DNA of 64,000 nucleotides from Pseudomicrostroma phylloplanum (lineage: Eukaryota; Basidiomycota; Exobasidiomycetes; Microstromatales): positions 186,001 to 250,000 of the forward strand of contig BCHS01000019.1 of assembly GCA_039545275.1 (NCBI GenBank), written 5' to 3'. The notes beneath the pieces were generated by a model. That model made no database searches and was not told where the DNA came from. It saw only the letters and a list, made by a program, of their open reading frames with translations. Below are positions 22,116 through 32,757 of the stretch, piece by piece. Position 1 is the first letter of the stretch. Each line of letters starts with the position of its first letter. The position numbers and the translations under genes are program-made.

Positions 22116-24839
22116 ATGGCTCCGGCTCGCACCCTGTCGTCCTCTGCTCGGGCGCCTTCCAGCTCCAGTAAGGGCAAGGCCAGGGGAGGCGCTACTACCT
22201 CCTCTTCGAAGCGGGCAGCCTCCTCTTCCTCTTCCTCTGTCGCGGCAAAGGGAGGCGCTCTACAATTCAGCGCCTCACCCCCTAGCAGATCTGGCAACCA
22301 GTCCAAGCTCTCTTTCGCGCCGGCTCCTCCGGAGCCTGCCAAGAAGAAGGTTCGAATCGAAGAGCCAAAGGTGGACTGGAAGGGAAAGGGGCGAGCACTG
22401 CCTCAGACTGGGCAGGAGTCAGAGCAGAATGACCTCTGGAGTATGGCCTATGCGCCGGCGTCGAGAGTGAGTCCTCTAAGGAGCCTTGCTGCTGCTTCAG
22501 ATCTCATACTGAGCATTTCCCTCTCCTACCCACATATTCAGTCTGATCTTGCTGTACACCCAAGGAAAGTCAAAGACGTCGAGGCATGGCTGCGTGATGC
22601 ATTCGATGGCTCGGTGTCTCTCAAGAAGCTGCGTGTAAGTAGAGGCAGGTGTGGATCAGGGTTACGCCGGCCAATCACTAACGCTGTTATAATGCTGTAC
22701 CTCATCAGCGCCTCCTTGTCCTGACTGGGCCTGCTGGAGCTGCCAAGACGGAGACGATCCGGCAGCTTTCTTCTGCATCAGAGCTCGGTTTTGAGCTGGT
22801 AGAATGGAAGAACGACACAATGGCCAGATTGGGGGAGCTGCTGGCCGAAGATCAAGGTCAGTCGGCTACATGGGCCTTGCTCAAACTCGTTCCCTCCAGC
22901 TGGCGCTGACCATGACCTCGCTTACAGACTTCGCAAGCGTAACGAATCGCTTTCGAGACTTCTTCTCGAGATCTACGAAATTCAGAACATTATCTATGAC
23001 AGGAGGGAGTCAGGCATCTCAATCCCCAGCATCTAGCAGCGGTAGCAGTCTCCGCTCTTCAAGCTTTTCTGCATCGCCCACGAAGCGCTCACGTCGGCTG
23101 ATCCTTCTCGAGGACCTACCCAATCTGTCGCACCCTGCAACCCTCCAATTTTTCCAAGAGATGATGGCGATGCAACTCTCCGCACCTCTGGACGCTCGTG
23201 GGGACCACATACCCATCTGCGTCATTCTCTCCGACGTCAGTGGAACGTCAGGTGGTTTGTTGGAGGACGGCTCGACGGGCGATGATAGGATGCGCAGAGA
23301 GACGGATTGGATGCGTCCACGTCGTCTTCTCGGCGAAGACCTCAATGGCAACGACTCGTGGCTGGAGATCAAGTTCAATCCCGTCGCCCCGACGTTGCTG
23401 AAGAAAGCGTTGAAGGGTACGCTGGAGAAGGCGATTGGGACAGGCAACAAGAAAGAAGGGAAAGGAAAGATAGGACGCAACACGTTCCCGCCAGACCTCA
23501 TAGACATCATCGCCGAGGTGTCCAGCGGTGATATCCGCTCGGCAGTCGATACACTGCAACAAGTGTATGCCCAGTTCCAGAGTGACCCGAGGAGGTTCGA
23601 CGCTCTGAGCAAGACAAAGAGCAAAAGAGGCGAAGAGGGCGCCAGGAACGCCGCCCGTGAGCTCCTCAGCTCCCTTGGCGTGGCAGGCAGGGACTCGTCA
23701 CTAGACCTCTTCCATGCTTTAGGCAAGATACTCTGGAACAAGAGGGTCGGAGATCCGAATGACGATGAAGATGTATCGGAGAGCGATGACGTGAATGTGG
23801 TCACGATTGACCCTCTTCCGGAGCATCTGAACTACCTCGAGAGAAGGAGGAGTAAGGTTGATGTGAAGGTGAGCTAGCGATGTCGTCCAGACCGTAATTC
23901 TGCTTGTCTCCGGCGACTAACGCTCCTCAACCTGCCTGTCTCTACCTATCGCTCGTAGGCGCTGGCAGGCTCAAGTGTTGACACATCGATGCTGCAGCTC
24001 TTTGCACATCACAATTACCCAGCCTTTTGCGGCGAAGTCGAGCAGTGCGAGGGCATCATGCAGGGTTTCAGCTCTACTGACGCTGAGATGAGGGTCAAGG
24101 GCGGCGATGGGGTGAGTCCGACGACTTTCGATACACATAATGAGGCTCATACCTGAACTTTCAATCCATGTTGCTACTCTTTCATCCACAACAGTACTCC
24201 ACCCTCCCCCTCTCAGACCACTACTCCTTCCTGATCAGCACCCACTCCACCCTCCTTCATCTCCCCTCTCCCGTGCAACGCAGAGGCCAACGACCCACCA
24301 AGCCCGCCCTCTTTGAGATCAATGCCCGCTCCAGGACACAGCGCTCCACAGTGGAAGAGGTGAAGCGCGCAATGAAGTGGGAGCTCAAGACCAATCGAGA
24401 AGTGGTGGAGGAACTCCTGCCCATGGTGAGCAAGATGACCTCTGCCACGGGCAACAGAGGGGCCTTGCGAGGTAGTGGGTCCATCGGTGCGGGCATGAGA
24501 GGCAAGCTTAGCTCAGAGCTCGCCTCATTGGGCTCGTTCGATTTCAGCGTCTTTCAAGATGGCGGCTCTGGGCGAGGGATGGGTGGAGCGAGCGGTGCTT
24601 GGAGTCGGAGACGCGAGGACGAAGAGGATCTTGGCTCGCTGGATCTGGATGCTGATATGGACCAGTCTGCCGAGGGAGTGTCTGTGTCGCAGATGACCGA
24701 GGTGGAGAGGGGAGAGGACGACTCGGCTGGTGCGGCAGCTGGGAGACCGGGAGGAGGTGTGATAGAGGGAGGGTTGGGCCAGGATGAACGGGGCGAAGAA
24801 GAAGACGAGGAAGAAGAGGAAGAGATCGAGGACTTTTGA
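22116..24839 (+). CDS. RAD17: RAD17/RAD24 checkpoint clamp loader
   Basis: Large subunit of the alternative clamp loader (RAD17-RFC2-5) that places the 9-1-1 clamp on damaged DNA. Six exons, 22116-22466, 22542-22634, 22709-22856, 22928-23868, 23959-24111 and 24195-24839, encode 776 residues. Residues 1-115 are Ser/Ala-rich and include a basic patch (AKKKVRIEE). The AAA+ core has a Walker A loop GPAGAAKT (about 155-162) and the Walker B-like ILLEDLPNL (about 256-264), the form seen in RAD17 rather than RFC subunits. The C-terminus ends in a long Glu/Asp run. The usual second glycine of Walker A is alanine here; yeast Rad24 also departs from consensus at this position. Convergent with MGS1, 3' ends about 130 bp apart. 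Confidence 0.9.
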
Positions 24840-24972
24840 GCGCGGAATCCCGAGATCAAGTCCATGAATGCAATACGGATATGATACATTACTCGCATCG
24901 CACAAATCAGAGCGGGTATCATCCAGCACCGGCCAGCCTGCAGTTCACGAGACATCTGCTTCACCGCTCTCG

Positions 24973-27525
24973 CTACTGATAGTCTTCTTCTCCCTCACTT
25001 CCTACCGCATCCCCATCTCTCTCGGTACCTCCTGCTCCTCTCTCATCCTCCCTCCCCACCTCCTCACCAAGATCGAAAATTTCCCTCACATCATCCATCC
25101 CTCCTCCTCCAGCCACCCCACTCCAGACTCTCCTCTCCAGCTCCTTCCGCCCACTCCACTCTTTCCCTCCATTGCGCATCCGCTCCCACTCGTCCAAGAG
25201 GGAGAAATCGACGATGCGTGAGTTGAGGGAGAAGATGCGCTGGCAGGCGCCTGGGCCGATACCTGCCGAGGTTGGGAGGAGGCTTCGGGAGGAGTTGCGG
25301 TTGGTGTTGGTGTTGGTGTTTGAGGTGGGAGAGGGAGACGGAGACCGAAAGCGTCCGCGAGCGAGGGGCGCACTTGTCTGAGGAGGGGCAGGGGGGGCTG
25401 CAGGCGCTGGACTCGAGCTGGACGTTTCGCTATGTCCCGGCGGCAGGAGCTGGAATGCTGCCGCATAAGCCGGCTCAGCAGCAGCACCCGGCCCTGCATC
25501 TGGTGGTGGGGAGAGGAACCTCCTCTCCTCTCCCATCTCCTCGGGGAAGAACCTCTGGTAGACGGGATGCGCAAAGCGTGGCTCGTATCTGTACTCCCTT
25601 CCGCAGCCGAGCTGCTTCATGAGTTTCGTAGGAGCATTGCGGATGTGGAAGGGCACCTCGTACTGCTCTTCGCTATTCACGCACGCTAGGGCCTTCTTCC
25701 AGCCCCGGTAAGCACGCGTGCTCTTAGGCGCTTCAGCGAGAGCAACGACGCATTGTGCGAGATTCTCGCCGCATTCTGGTAGACCAACCAGCTGACAGGC
25801 TTGGTAGGTCGCAACGGCCAGCTGGAGGGCGGAAAGGGTGTTGACGTCTTCGGACGCGGCGACGATGAGGCGCCGGGCGATGAAGAGGGGGTCGTCGCCC
25901 GCTGCTACCATCCTTGCGAGCCAGTAGAGGGAAGCATCAGGGTCGGAACCTCTAATCGACTTGTGCAAGGCAGAGATAGTATCGTAATGCTGATCGCCTG
26001 TCCGATCGTAATGGAATGCCTGTCTTGAAAGCGTCGATTTGAGGTTGGTGAGGTTGACATCGGCAGATGCCCCGGCGTCATATAGCGAGAGTGCGATCTC
26101 GAGGGACTGGAGTGCTGATCTGGCGTCTCCGTCACATGCATTTGCGATGTAGGATAAGATCGAATCGGGAAGCAGCTCGGGGGACGTCGATGACGATGAT
26201 GCTCCGGCTACAGACAGTTCTTCAGACTCTGACTTGATGCCATTCGTCACCGGTCCTTTTGACTCCTCTTTGATCAGGCCATCCTCTCTAGCTACTCTAT
26301 CCCTAGCTGCTTTGAGCAGCTTCAGTACCTGCTCAGCAGTCAGCTTCTTGAGCACGAATACCCTCATCCTAGAGAGCAGCGCCCCCTGCAGTCTGAAGCT
26401 CGGATTCTCTGTCGTGGCGGCGACCAGTACGACCTGTCCTTTCTCCACAGGTCCCAGAAAGACGTCCTGTTGAGCTCGAGAGTACCGCTGAATCTCGTCC
26501 ATGAATATGATTGTGCGCTGGCCCGTGAGCTGCAGGTGGGAGAGCGAAGTGCTGAAGATCTTCTTGAGGTCCACTGTCGAAGTCGTTGTGGCAGAGAGCT
26601 CAATGAAGCGGTATAGCGGCATGCTCGACTGACCGGCAGCAGCAACAGCAGCGCCCTTGTTGTCTCTAGAGCTCCACCGCTCATTGACTTCCTTGGTGAG
26701 AAGTCTGGCAAGCGTCGTCTTACCTACTCCGGGAGGTCCCCAGAGGATACAAGAGGGGATACGTCCTTGCCTGAGGAGAGCTGCAAGGGGCCCGTGAACG
26801 ATATCTTCTTGCCCTACGTACTCGTCTAGGGAGCGAGCACGCAGCCTCTCGGCAAGCGGAGCAGCTGAAGAGACGTGGTCTCTCGCCGAAGGGTGGTGAG
26901 ATGCTCCTACGGGTCTAACCTTTGACTCGCGAGTCGGCGAGGCTGGTGGCCGGACGACTGTTGTACTTTGGGTACTGGACGTCGAGGGTCTTTGTGACTC
27001 TGTGGGTAGCCTGACCCTCTTGCTGTCCTCTTGTTGTGGCGACCCTTGACCTCTGCTACCCAACCCGCCTGCTGCTGCTGCTGCAGCTGTGGTCCCTGGT
27101 GATGCTACATCTCCTGCAGTCGCCTTCCTCTTCCTGCCTCCCATCATCATCGAGCCGAAGACTCCCGAGCCATCAGATGCGCCAGCAGAGGAGACCGAAG
27201 CTGCTCCATAGGATCCAGTGGGGAGCTGAGTGGAGGCGGAGGATTGGCCTTCCTGCAGACATCGGTCTAGATGGGCATTCAGCCGGGTATAGGGGAGGCT
27301 GGCCGAGCACGAGGGACACTGTACGAGGTCCCTCTGAGACGACAGCATGGCCGCAGGGCGCAGCTGGCGGTGGTATGGGTGCTGTTTTACTAGTGTACCT
27401 GGAGGAATCATGACCATGGTGGCTGCTTCTTGGTCCTCTTTCCGCCTCCTCGCTCCGTTCCGCTCGTGATCGGCAGTGGGATCAACACTTGCGGGGAATT
27501 TAGGCGGGTAGTGGCCGCTGAGCAT
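24973..27525 (-). CDS. MGS1: MGS1/WRNIP1-type AAA+ ATPase with UBZ finger
   Basis: AAA+ ATPase of the RarA/Mgs1/WRNIP1 family, which acts at stalled replication forks with ubiquitinated PCNA. A single 2553-nt exon encodes 850 residues, starting at the ATG at 27525. An N-terminal ubiquitin-binding UBZ-type zinc finger is at about residues 70-89 (C70, C73, H85, C89). A disordered Ser/Ala/Pro region precedes the ATPase core, which has Walker A GPPGVGKT (263-270), Walker B FMDEIQR (about 341-347) and the sensor region VLVAATTENPSFRLQG. The family usually shows His in DEIHR; here it is Gln. The helical C-terminal domain contains RGSDPDASLYWLARM and RAYRGWKKA. A Pro/Ser/Asn-rich insert of about 80 residues and a Gly/Glu-rich tail enlarge it relative to yeast Mgs1 (587). 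Confidence 0.93.
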   Translation of the reverse strand: MLSGHYPPKFPASVDPTADHERNGARRRKEDQEAATMVMIPPGTLVKQHPYHRQLRPAAMLSSQRDLVQCPSCSASLPYTRLNAHLDRCLQEGQSSASTQLPTGSYGAASVSSAGASDGSGVFGSMMMGGRKRKATAGDVASPGTTAAAAAAGGLGSRGQGSPQQEDSKRVRLPTESQRPSTSSTQSTTVVRPPASPTRESKVRPVGASHHPSARDHVSSAAPLAERLRARSLDEYVGQEDIVHGPLAALLRQGRIPSCILWGPPGVGKTTLARLLTKEVNERWSSRDNKGAAVAAAGQSSMPLYRFIELSATTTSTVDLKKIFSTSLSHLQLTGQRTIIFMDEIQRYSRAQQDVFLGPVEKGQVVLVAATTENPSFRLQGALLSRMRVFVLKKLTAEQVLKLLKAARDRVAREDGLIKEESKGPVTNGIKSESEELSVAGASSSSTSPELLPDSILSYIANACDGDARSALQSLEIALSLYDAGASADVNLTNLKSTLSRQAFHYDRTGDQHYDTISALHKSIRGSDPDASLYWLARMVAAGDDPLFIARRLIVAASEDVNTLSALQLAVATYQACQLVGLPECGENLAQCVVALAEAPKSTRAYRGWKKALACVNSEEQYEVPFHIRNAPTKLMKQLGCGREYRYEPRFAHPVYQRFFPEEMGEERRFLSPPPDAGPGAAAEPAYAAAFQLLPPGHSETSSSSPAPAAPPAPPQTSAPLARGRFRSPSPSPTSNTNTNTNRNSSRSLLPTSAGIGPGACQRIFSLNSRIVDFSLLDEWERMRNGGKEWSGRKELERRVWSGVAGGGGMDDVREIFDLGEEVGREDERGAGGTERDGDAVGSEGEEDYQ

Positions 27526-27678
27526 CAAAGACGCCTCGCACGACCACCTCCTGTTCCCCTTGGCTCCTAGACCTGCTGCCCATATTCATATCGGACACTC
27601 GCTGCCTACTACCATATCCATGTCAGCCCTCTAGAGACATCGACCTACATACGGTGTGGACGCCCTCGCCCTTCCGCC
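27526..27678. promoter_or_regulatory. short divergent promoter MGS1/F-box gene
   Basis: Only 153 bp separate two divergent start codons, so promoter elements must be shared or lie within the leaders. No TATA box was recognised. Confidence 0.4.
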
Positions 27679-30600
27679 ATGTCCTTCCTCTTTGCCCTAT
27701 CACCCTTCAAGGCGCTCCACCCTTCCTCGCCACCTACAAGCACCACACCTCAGGACCACATCGAAAATCAGGGCAGAAGGACACTTGCCAGAAGCCACCC
27801 CAACTGCACCAGCAGCAATGGCAGTGCGACATTCGGAAGTGGAGGCTTAGCCAGCCCCTTCAAGACGCCCATCAAGTCGCCCTCGCCGGGGAGTAGTCTG
27901 CGGAATGGGGACGAGGCAGAGAGCAGTGCCATGGCTCAGCAAAGGCAGAAGAGGTCTACCAGCACTTTCGAGACTGATTCGGGGTATGAAGGAGATGGAA
28001 TGGACGATGATGGGCCGTTGGAGGATCCACAGTCACGCAGAGAGAGGGTTCTTGCCGCGCGTCGGGAGGATACCAAGATTGGTGAGCCTGAACCACAACT
28101 GCTTAGCTTGTATCGATGAGGTGGGCCGACTCAAGCTTTAGATTTCTTTCTCCCCAATTCGTCAGACTTCCTCGCACTTCTCCCTCATGAGGTGGCGCAT
28201 CTGATCGTACTTCACCTTTCTGACCATCAGACTTTACTCAACGTCGGCCTAGTCAGCAGCTCTTGGCGAGCGATAGCGAATGACTCGCTCGTCTGGCGGG
28301 ATTTCTTTCATCGTAATCCAGGATGGGAGCTCAAGGACGACGCAGACGTAGAGGAGTACTTGGCCGCCATTGAAGAGGAGGAGCTTCTCCTGCCCCCGGA
28401 CCAGCTCAAAGAGCTGCAAGGTATGTTCGAGGCCAGAGCGATGGGCCTCGAAGATATCAGTGGAGCAGGGCTCTATAAGACGCCTACCAAGGCGCGCAAG
28501 GGAAAGGGTCGCTCTCCTGCCTCTCAACTCCTCTTGGCCACTTCTCCCCTCAAGAGTCCGGAACTTGGGGCCGGTCCCTCTCCAGGCCAGCTCAAGTGGA
28601 GCTTCTCGACTCCAGGTCGAAAGAGATACGAGGGTCATAGCGAGATAACAGGACCACAGCAGGAACGGCTGCTAGACCGGCTGGATTGGCGGAGAGTCTA
28701 CGCTGCGAGGTACCGGCTTGCTAGCCGTTTTGGCGAAGTCGGATGGGCTCCGGCCCCTGTCGCCAGTGGTAATAGCGGAAGCAAGCACTCAGCCCGTGCG
28801 AAAAAGCTCAAAGAGCGGGAGAGGCAGATCCGAGAAGACTGGGAAGAGGACGAAGACGTTGCATCTGCTGTTTCCTCTCGCGGAGAAGGCGAAGAAGAGA
28901 CGACCGACAGCGACGATCCGGAGCGCATCGCCCGCCATGAGGCCGAAGACGAGTCGTACGTGGCAGCCGCAACTCGCAGTCCCAAGCAGGCCGGCAAAGC
29001 GAAGGGCAGTAGCCGTGTCCCTCTGCGGCCTCAGCTTTCGTCCTTCTGTCAACTAGGCTCGCATCTGGACTACATCTATTGTCTGCGGATGTTTCCCTCC
29101 TATCGATCGTACTCGCCCTGTCCTGGCCAGTTTGTCACTGGATCCAAGGACCACAGGATGCGTGTGTGGGACATCCAGACTGGGAAATGTCTCCACGTGC
29201 TCAAAGGTCATCAGGGGTCTGTCCTGGCCTTGGATGTAGACGTCGACGGCGAGATCCTCGTCAGCGGCTCCTCGGACCGAATGCTGGGCATCTGGAGCTG
29301 GTTCGGGTGTGCAGAGGCCATTGCCGCTGCTAAAGAAGGACGAAGCTGGTCCCCCACACTACTCGATCGATGGGACTGCCACGTTCCTGTCATGGACGTC
29401 CGTCTCACGCCCGACTATCTCGTTCTCGGACTCAAGAATGGCCAGGTTCGATCCTACACCCGCAATCCCAACAATCGAGCAGAGTTCAAGAAGTGTGCCG
29501 TGTACAAGAAGCAACAGTGCTCGCTCAACGACATGAAAGTACAGGGACACTTTGTCGCTGCCGGCTTCGCTCTGGGAGCCACGGAGCTCATTGATCTGCG
29601 CACGGGGGAGTGTGTGAGGAGTTTTCAACAGTTCAAAGGAGTGGCATGCATCGAGTACGATGGGGACATTCTCATTTCGGGCGCATCAGACGGCATCATC
29701 CGCTGCTGGCACGCCTCGACAGGTCAGCTCCTCATGGTTCTCGGCGGGCACGAGCAACTCCCTCGCTCCCTCTTCTTCGACTCGAAACGCGGGATGCTCA
29801 TCTCCGTGGGCTACGACGGCATCGTCAACATCTGGGACGTCACGCTGCTCATCGATACTGACCTCGTCGAAGGTTGCGCATTGGGCGATGGCTGGCACTC
29901 CCTTGGACGGCAATTCCAGAAGCAGAAGAGGTTCGCAGAAGAAGCTCAGCAGAGGAAGGATGAGGATTTGGCACGCATCAGGGAGCGAGTCGAGGCGCAG
30001 GCGGCTCTGGAGGAGCGAGCGGGCCAAGGAGGACGAAGCACCGACTCTCCCAGCACTTCCACTTCGCGAGTGGTGAGCACTTCCAGTCGGTCCAAGCCTC
30101 GAAATGCAGCGACGGCTTTCCCGCGTGCGCATCCCCTCGCAGACCCGCCAAAACCATACAGGCCTCGCTGGTCCACACGGCTCTACCACCGTCCACCGCG
30201 TCCCGCCCCACTTGATCAAGGAGCAGGCGCACCCGCTGCCGCCCCTGGCGCTGTCCCTGGCCCAGGCCCAGCCGTCCTGCCTACTGGTCCCCTCCAGGAA
30301 GAGCAAGAACGACTCAGGCGCGATAACAGACCGAGGGGCGCCGCAGGTCGAGCAGCCGCAGGCGGTGAGGGCCAAGCCGTAGCCCCTGCTCCTCCTCTTC
30401 CTGCTCCTCACCACCCTCACCACCCTCACGCTCACCACGCTCACCACGCTCACCACCACCCTTTCAACCCCTGCCGACTCTTCGACGTCGCCTTTGACGG
30501 TAAACGCATCGTCGTCGTGGGTGACCTGCAGGAGGTTTCGGTGTATGAGTTTTTGGAAGAGGGGGAGAGGGATTGGTTGGGTTGGGAGATTTTTAGATAG
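27679..30600 (+). CDS. F-box and WD40-repeat protein
   Basis: Probable substrate receptor of an SCF ubiquitin ligase. Exons 27679-28081 and 28166-30600 encode 945 residues. Residues 1-134 are disordered. The F-box covers about 136-182 (LALLPHEVAHLIVLHLSDHQ to SSWRAIANDSLVWRDFF). WD40 repeats run from about 425 to 710; clear units are GSKDHRMRVWDIQTGKCLHV, LKGHQGSVLALDVDVDGEI, SGSSDRMLGIWSW, SGASDGIIRCWHASTGQL and SVGYDGIVNIWDV. A Ser/Pro/Arg-rich linker of about 180 residues then ends in a His/Pro tract (about 881-902). A last WD-like strand set (FDVAFDGKRIVVVGDLQEVS) closes the protein, so the linker appears to loop out of the propeller. Similar in design to fungal Cdc4/Met30/Pof1 receptors, but no one-to-one orthologue was assigned. 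Confidence 0.88.
30408..30462 (+). repeat. in-frame His/Pro-coding tandem repeat
   Basis: Imperfect 9-bp units of the CTCACCACC / CTCACCACG type inside the F-box gene. They encode the run HHPHHPHAHHAHHAHHHP, so length changes would alter the linker without a frameshift. Confidence 0.75.
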
Positions 30601-30749
30601 ATGGGTCTGCGGGGGAGCGGGAAGCGGGAAGCGGGAGACCAGGAGGGGGAGAGAGGGAGAGAGGGAGAGAGAGGGGGGGCATTGGGCTTTGTTGTGTGTT
30701 TTGGACATTGGCATCTATAGCAGCATTTATTTAGACACTCGTTAGCAGT

Positions 30750-30770
30750 GTGAGTCGTGAGTCGTGAGTC
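30750..30770. repeat. tandem heptamer repeat
   Basis: Three perfect copies of GTGAGTC followed by a degenerate fourth. Lies in presumed 3' UTR or terminator DNA of the F-box gene. Confidence 0.8.
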
Positions 30771-31043
30771 GTGGGTTCTTCGTCTTCCTCACTGTCTCTG
30801 GACACCGCACCGCACCGCACGATACGATACCGTATAAGAGACGACGCCAGCAATGTCCCACTACAGTAGCACACCAGGGTCGCAGGCCGCAGGCCGCACA
30901 CCGCACACCAAACAGGCCAAAAGGCAAGACTGAGAGGAACTAGATGGCTACATGACTCACTCGACGTGACGGGAACGAAGGGTCTGACGGGAGCGTACAG
31001 GTGGGAACGGAGACGAGACAAGAACAAGGACGAATCGAGAGGC

Positions 31044-31070
31044 GAGAGGTGAGAGGTGAGAGGTGAGAGG
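31044..31070. repeat. tandem heptamer repeat
   Basis: Nearly four copies of GAGAGGT in the same convergent intergenic region. Function unknown. Confidence 0.7.
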
Positions 31071-31195
31071 CACTGCTCCGAGTCTGGGCGTGGAGAGTGA
31101 AGTGGAGGGTGGCGTGGAGTGGAGTACAAGTATAACACAACGAGATAGGAACGGGAATGGCAACGAAGCAGTGGAAGTGGAGCGAGTAGGTCCTC

Positions 31196-32757
31196 TCACC
31201 TCCCCGTAATCCAAGCACTCCAACTCTTCTCCCCACCCGCACCGCCAGCCGTACCACCTGCTCCCCGCCCGCCTAGTCTCTCCCTCCCTNCCCCCGCCCC
31301 CGACGCATCATCATCAACCGAGCTCTCCATCTCCCCTCCTCCATCCACAAGTTGATAACTCCCACTCAAATCCTGCTTGCCCGCCCCAGTAGCGGCCGAA
31401 CGGGTGCGAGTCTTTCGTCCAGCGGAGCGAAGGCGTGGGTGCACCTGATGGTCATCGTCCTCGTCTTCGGACCAGTCGCTAGAGGAGATGTCGCGACCTG
31501 CTCCTGCTGCTGCTGCTGCTGATCCGCTGCTAGGTGCGGCGAGACGGGCAGAGGAGCGTGTAGCGCCAATACCAGCACCAGCGCCAGTGCCTGTTGATCG
31601 AGCGAGCTTGGCGCGGGAGCGAGTGGTGGGCATACCTGTCCCCATCCCTGTCCCCGTCCCTGTACCCGTGGCTTTAGCTTTGGCTTTGGCGTCCACATCC
31701 ACCCCGCTATCAGGCGAGTCACTTGAAGCCATCTTGACCGAAGCACCAGCGCCAGATGGAGGTTGGGTGCCCGTAGCATGCGCAGCCTGAGCTGCTGCTT
31801 TATCCATTGCGCTCACCACTCCCGCTGCAGCGAGTGGTCCGTAGTGTTTCAGGAGACCAAAGAGCTGCGAAGCGCCTCCGCTCGCAGGGTTGTGCAAGGT
31901 AGGAGGTGTTTGAGTTGGGCCTGGTTCGGAGAGGTGGGTTGATGATGAGGGGGCAGAGTCGGGAGCCATCTGAGTCAAGAGGGGTTTGGGTGAGGAGTGG
32001 GGTCACTCAATCAGTCAGTCAGCGGTGCTTTGCTTCGAGCAAGCGTGAAGGGGTCTTGCGCTGCCCCCGCAGAAGGAGGACTCACTGCTGCTCCAAGGAT
32101 GGCTGAGCGCAATTGCTGCCAGATGGTCATGATCCAGTTGCCTGCCACTTCGCTCGCCCTCCGTCTGGCCGAGGCGAGGGCAACATCGATGTCCCCTTCG
32201 TGAGTGCGCAGGAAGGGTCCGAGGTAGGTAGTGTAGAGTAGTGTTGCTCCCTGTGAAGTCAGTATATAGCATGGGGATGTGAGTATCGAAGCCAGCGTTT
32301 GAGATCTGCCTCTGTCCCACTCACCCTAGTCTGCGGTAGCACAAGCCATAGCGTAAATGCCAGCTTGGTGATCGTATAGAATGGCAGCCTATACGCAGAG
32401 AGAGGGGCGCAAACGCATGCATCAGTCAGCCCTCTCTACGAACCATCTCAGGCCATACCACTTCTCGCTCGCTCGCTCGCTCGCTCGCTCGTTTACTCAC
32501 CAACTCCAAGCCCACTCCCCCCACCCCTCTACAATCTGCATCGCCCCTACCACGCTCCAATACATCAACCACGTCTCCAATTCCGCCATCTCCGTCCTCT
32601 CTTCCCCAGTCACACTCCTAGCCAATCCCCCTCCTCCTGCACCTGTACCAGTTGTGGAGGATTGATGAGAGGAAATGGCCTTGTAGGATGCGTAGAGCGG
32701 GTAGAGGTAGGTGATGGTGTGGTGCACGAGAGTAAATGGGAGAGAGAGGAGGAACAT
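31196..32757 (-). CDS. REEP / TB2-DP1-HVA22 family ER membrane protein
   Basis: ER-shaping membrane protein of the Yop1/REEP family. Exons 32501-32757, 32325-32388, 32086-32250 and 31196-31969 encode about 419 residues; one codon holds an ambiguous base at 31290. The TB2/DP1 domain occupies about residues 1-150: hydrophobic hairpin FLLSLPFTLVHHTITYLYPL, then LETWLMYWSVVGAMQIVEGW, WSWLPFYTITKLAFTLWLVL and GATLLYTTYLGPFLRTHEGD. The C-terminal 260 residues are disordered, with GT/AK dipeptide repeats and Asp/Glu clusters, and have no recognised domain. The chosen ATG opens directly on the hairpin; an in-frame ATG at 32934 would add 59 residues including a His run encoded by a GGT repeat, and looks less likely. 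The last exon could end differently because GTGAGA follows the stop. Confidence 0.85.
32464..32491. repeat. CTCG tetranucleotide microsatellite
   Basis: About seven copies of CTCG (TCGC) inside the first intron of the REEP gene, starting immediately beyond the donor region. It may be length-variable between strains. Confidence 0.85.

Larger units (their letters stand above)
30601..31195. other. convergent intergenic region, repeat-rich
   Basis: 595 bp between the F-box stop and the REEP stop. It contains a purine tract (GGAGA/GAGAG units, about 30641-30679), three copies of GTGAGTC at 30750-30770 and a GAGAGGT heptamer run at about 31044-31070. No coding signal was accepted here. Confidence 0.5.

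Noticed and set aside
23019..23804. 261-codon minus-strand frame opposite RAD17
   Set aside because: Antisense to the conserved ATPase core; low-complexity Ser/Leu-rich translation.
29686..30714. 342-codon minus-strand frame opposite the F-box/WD40 gene
   Set aside because: Overlaps the conserved WD40 region in antisense and has no recognisable features.
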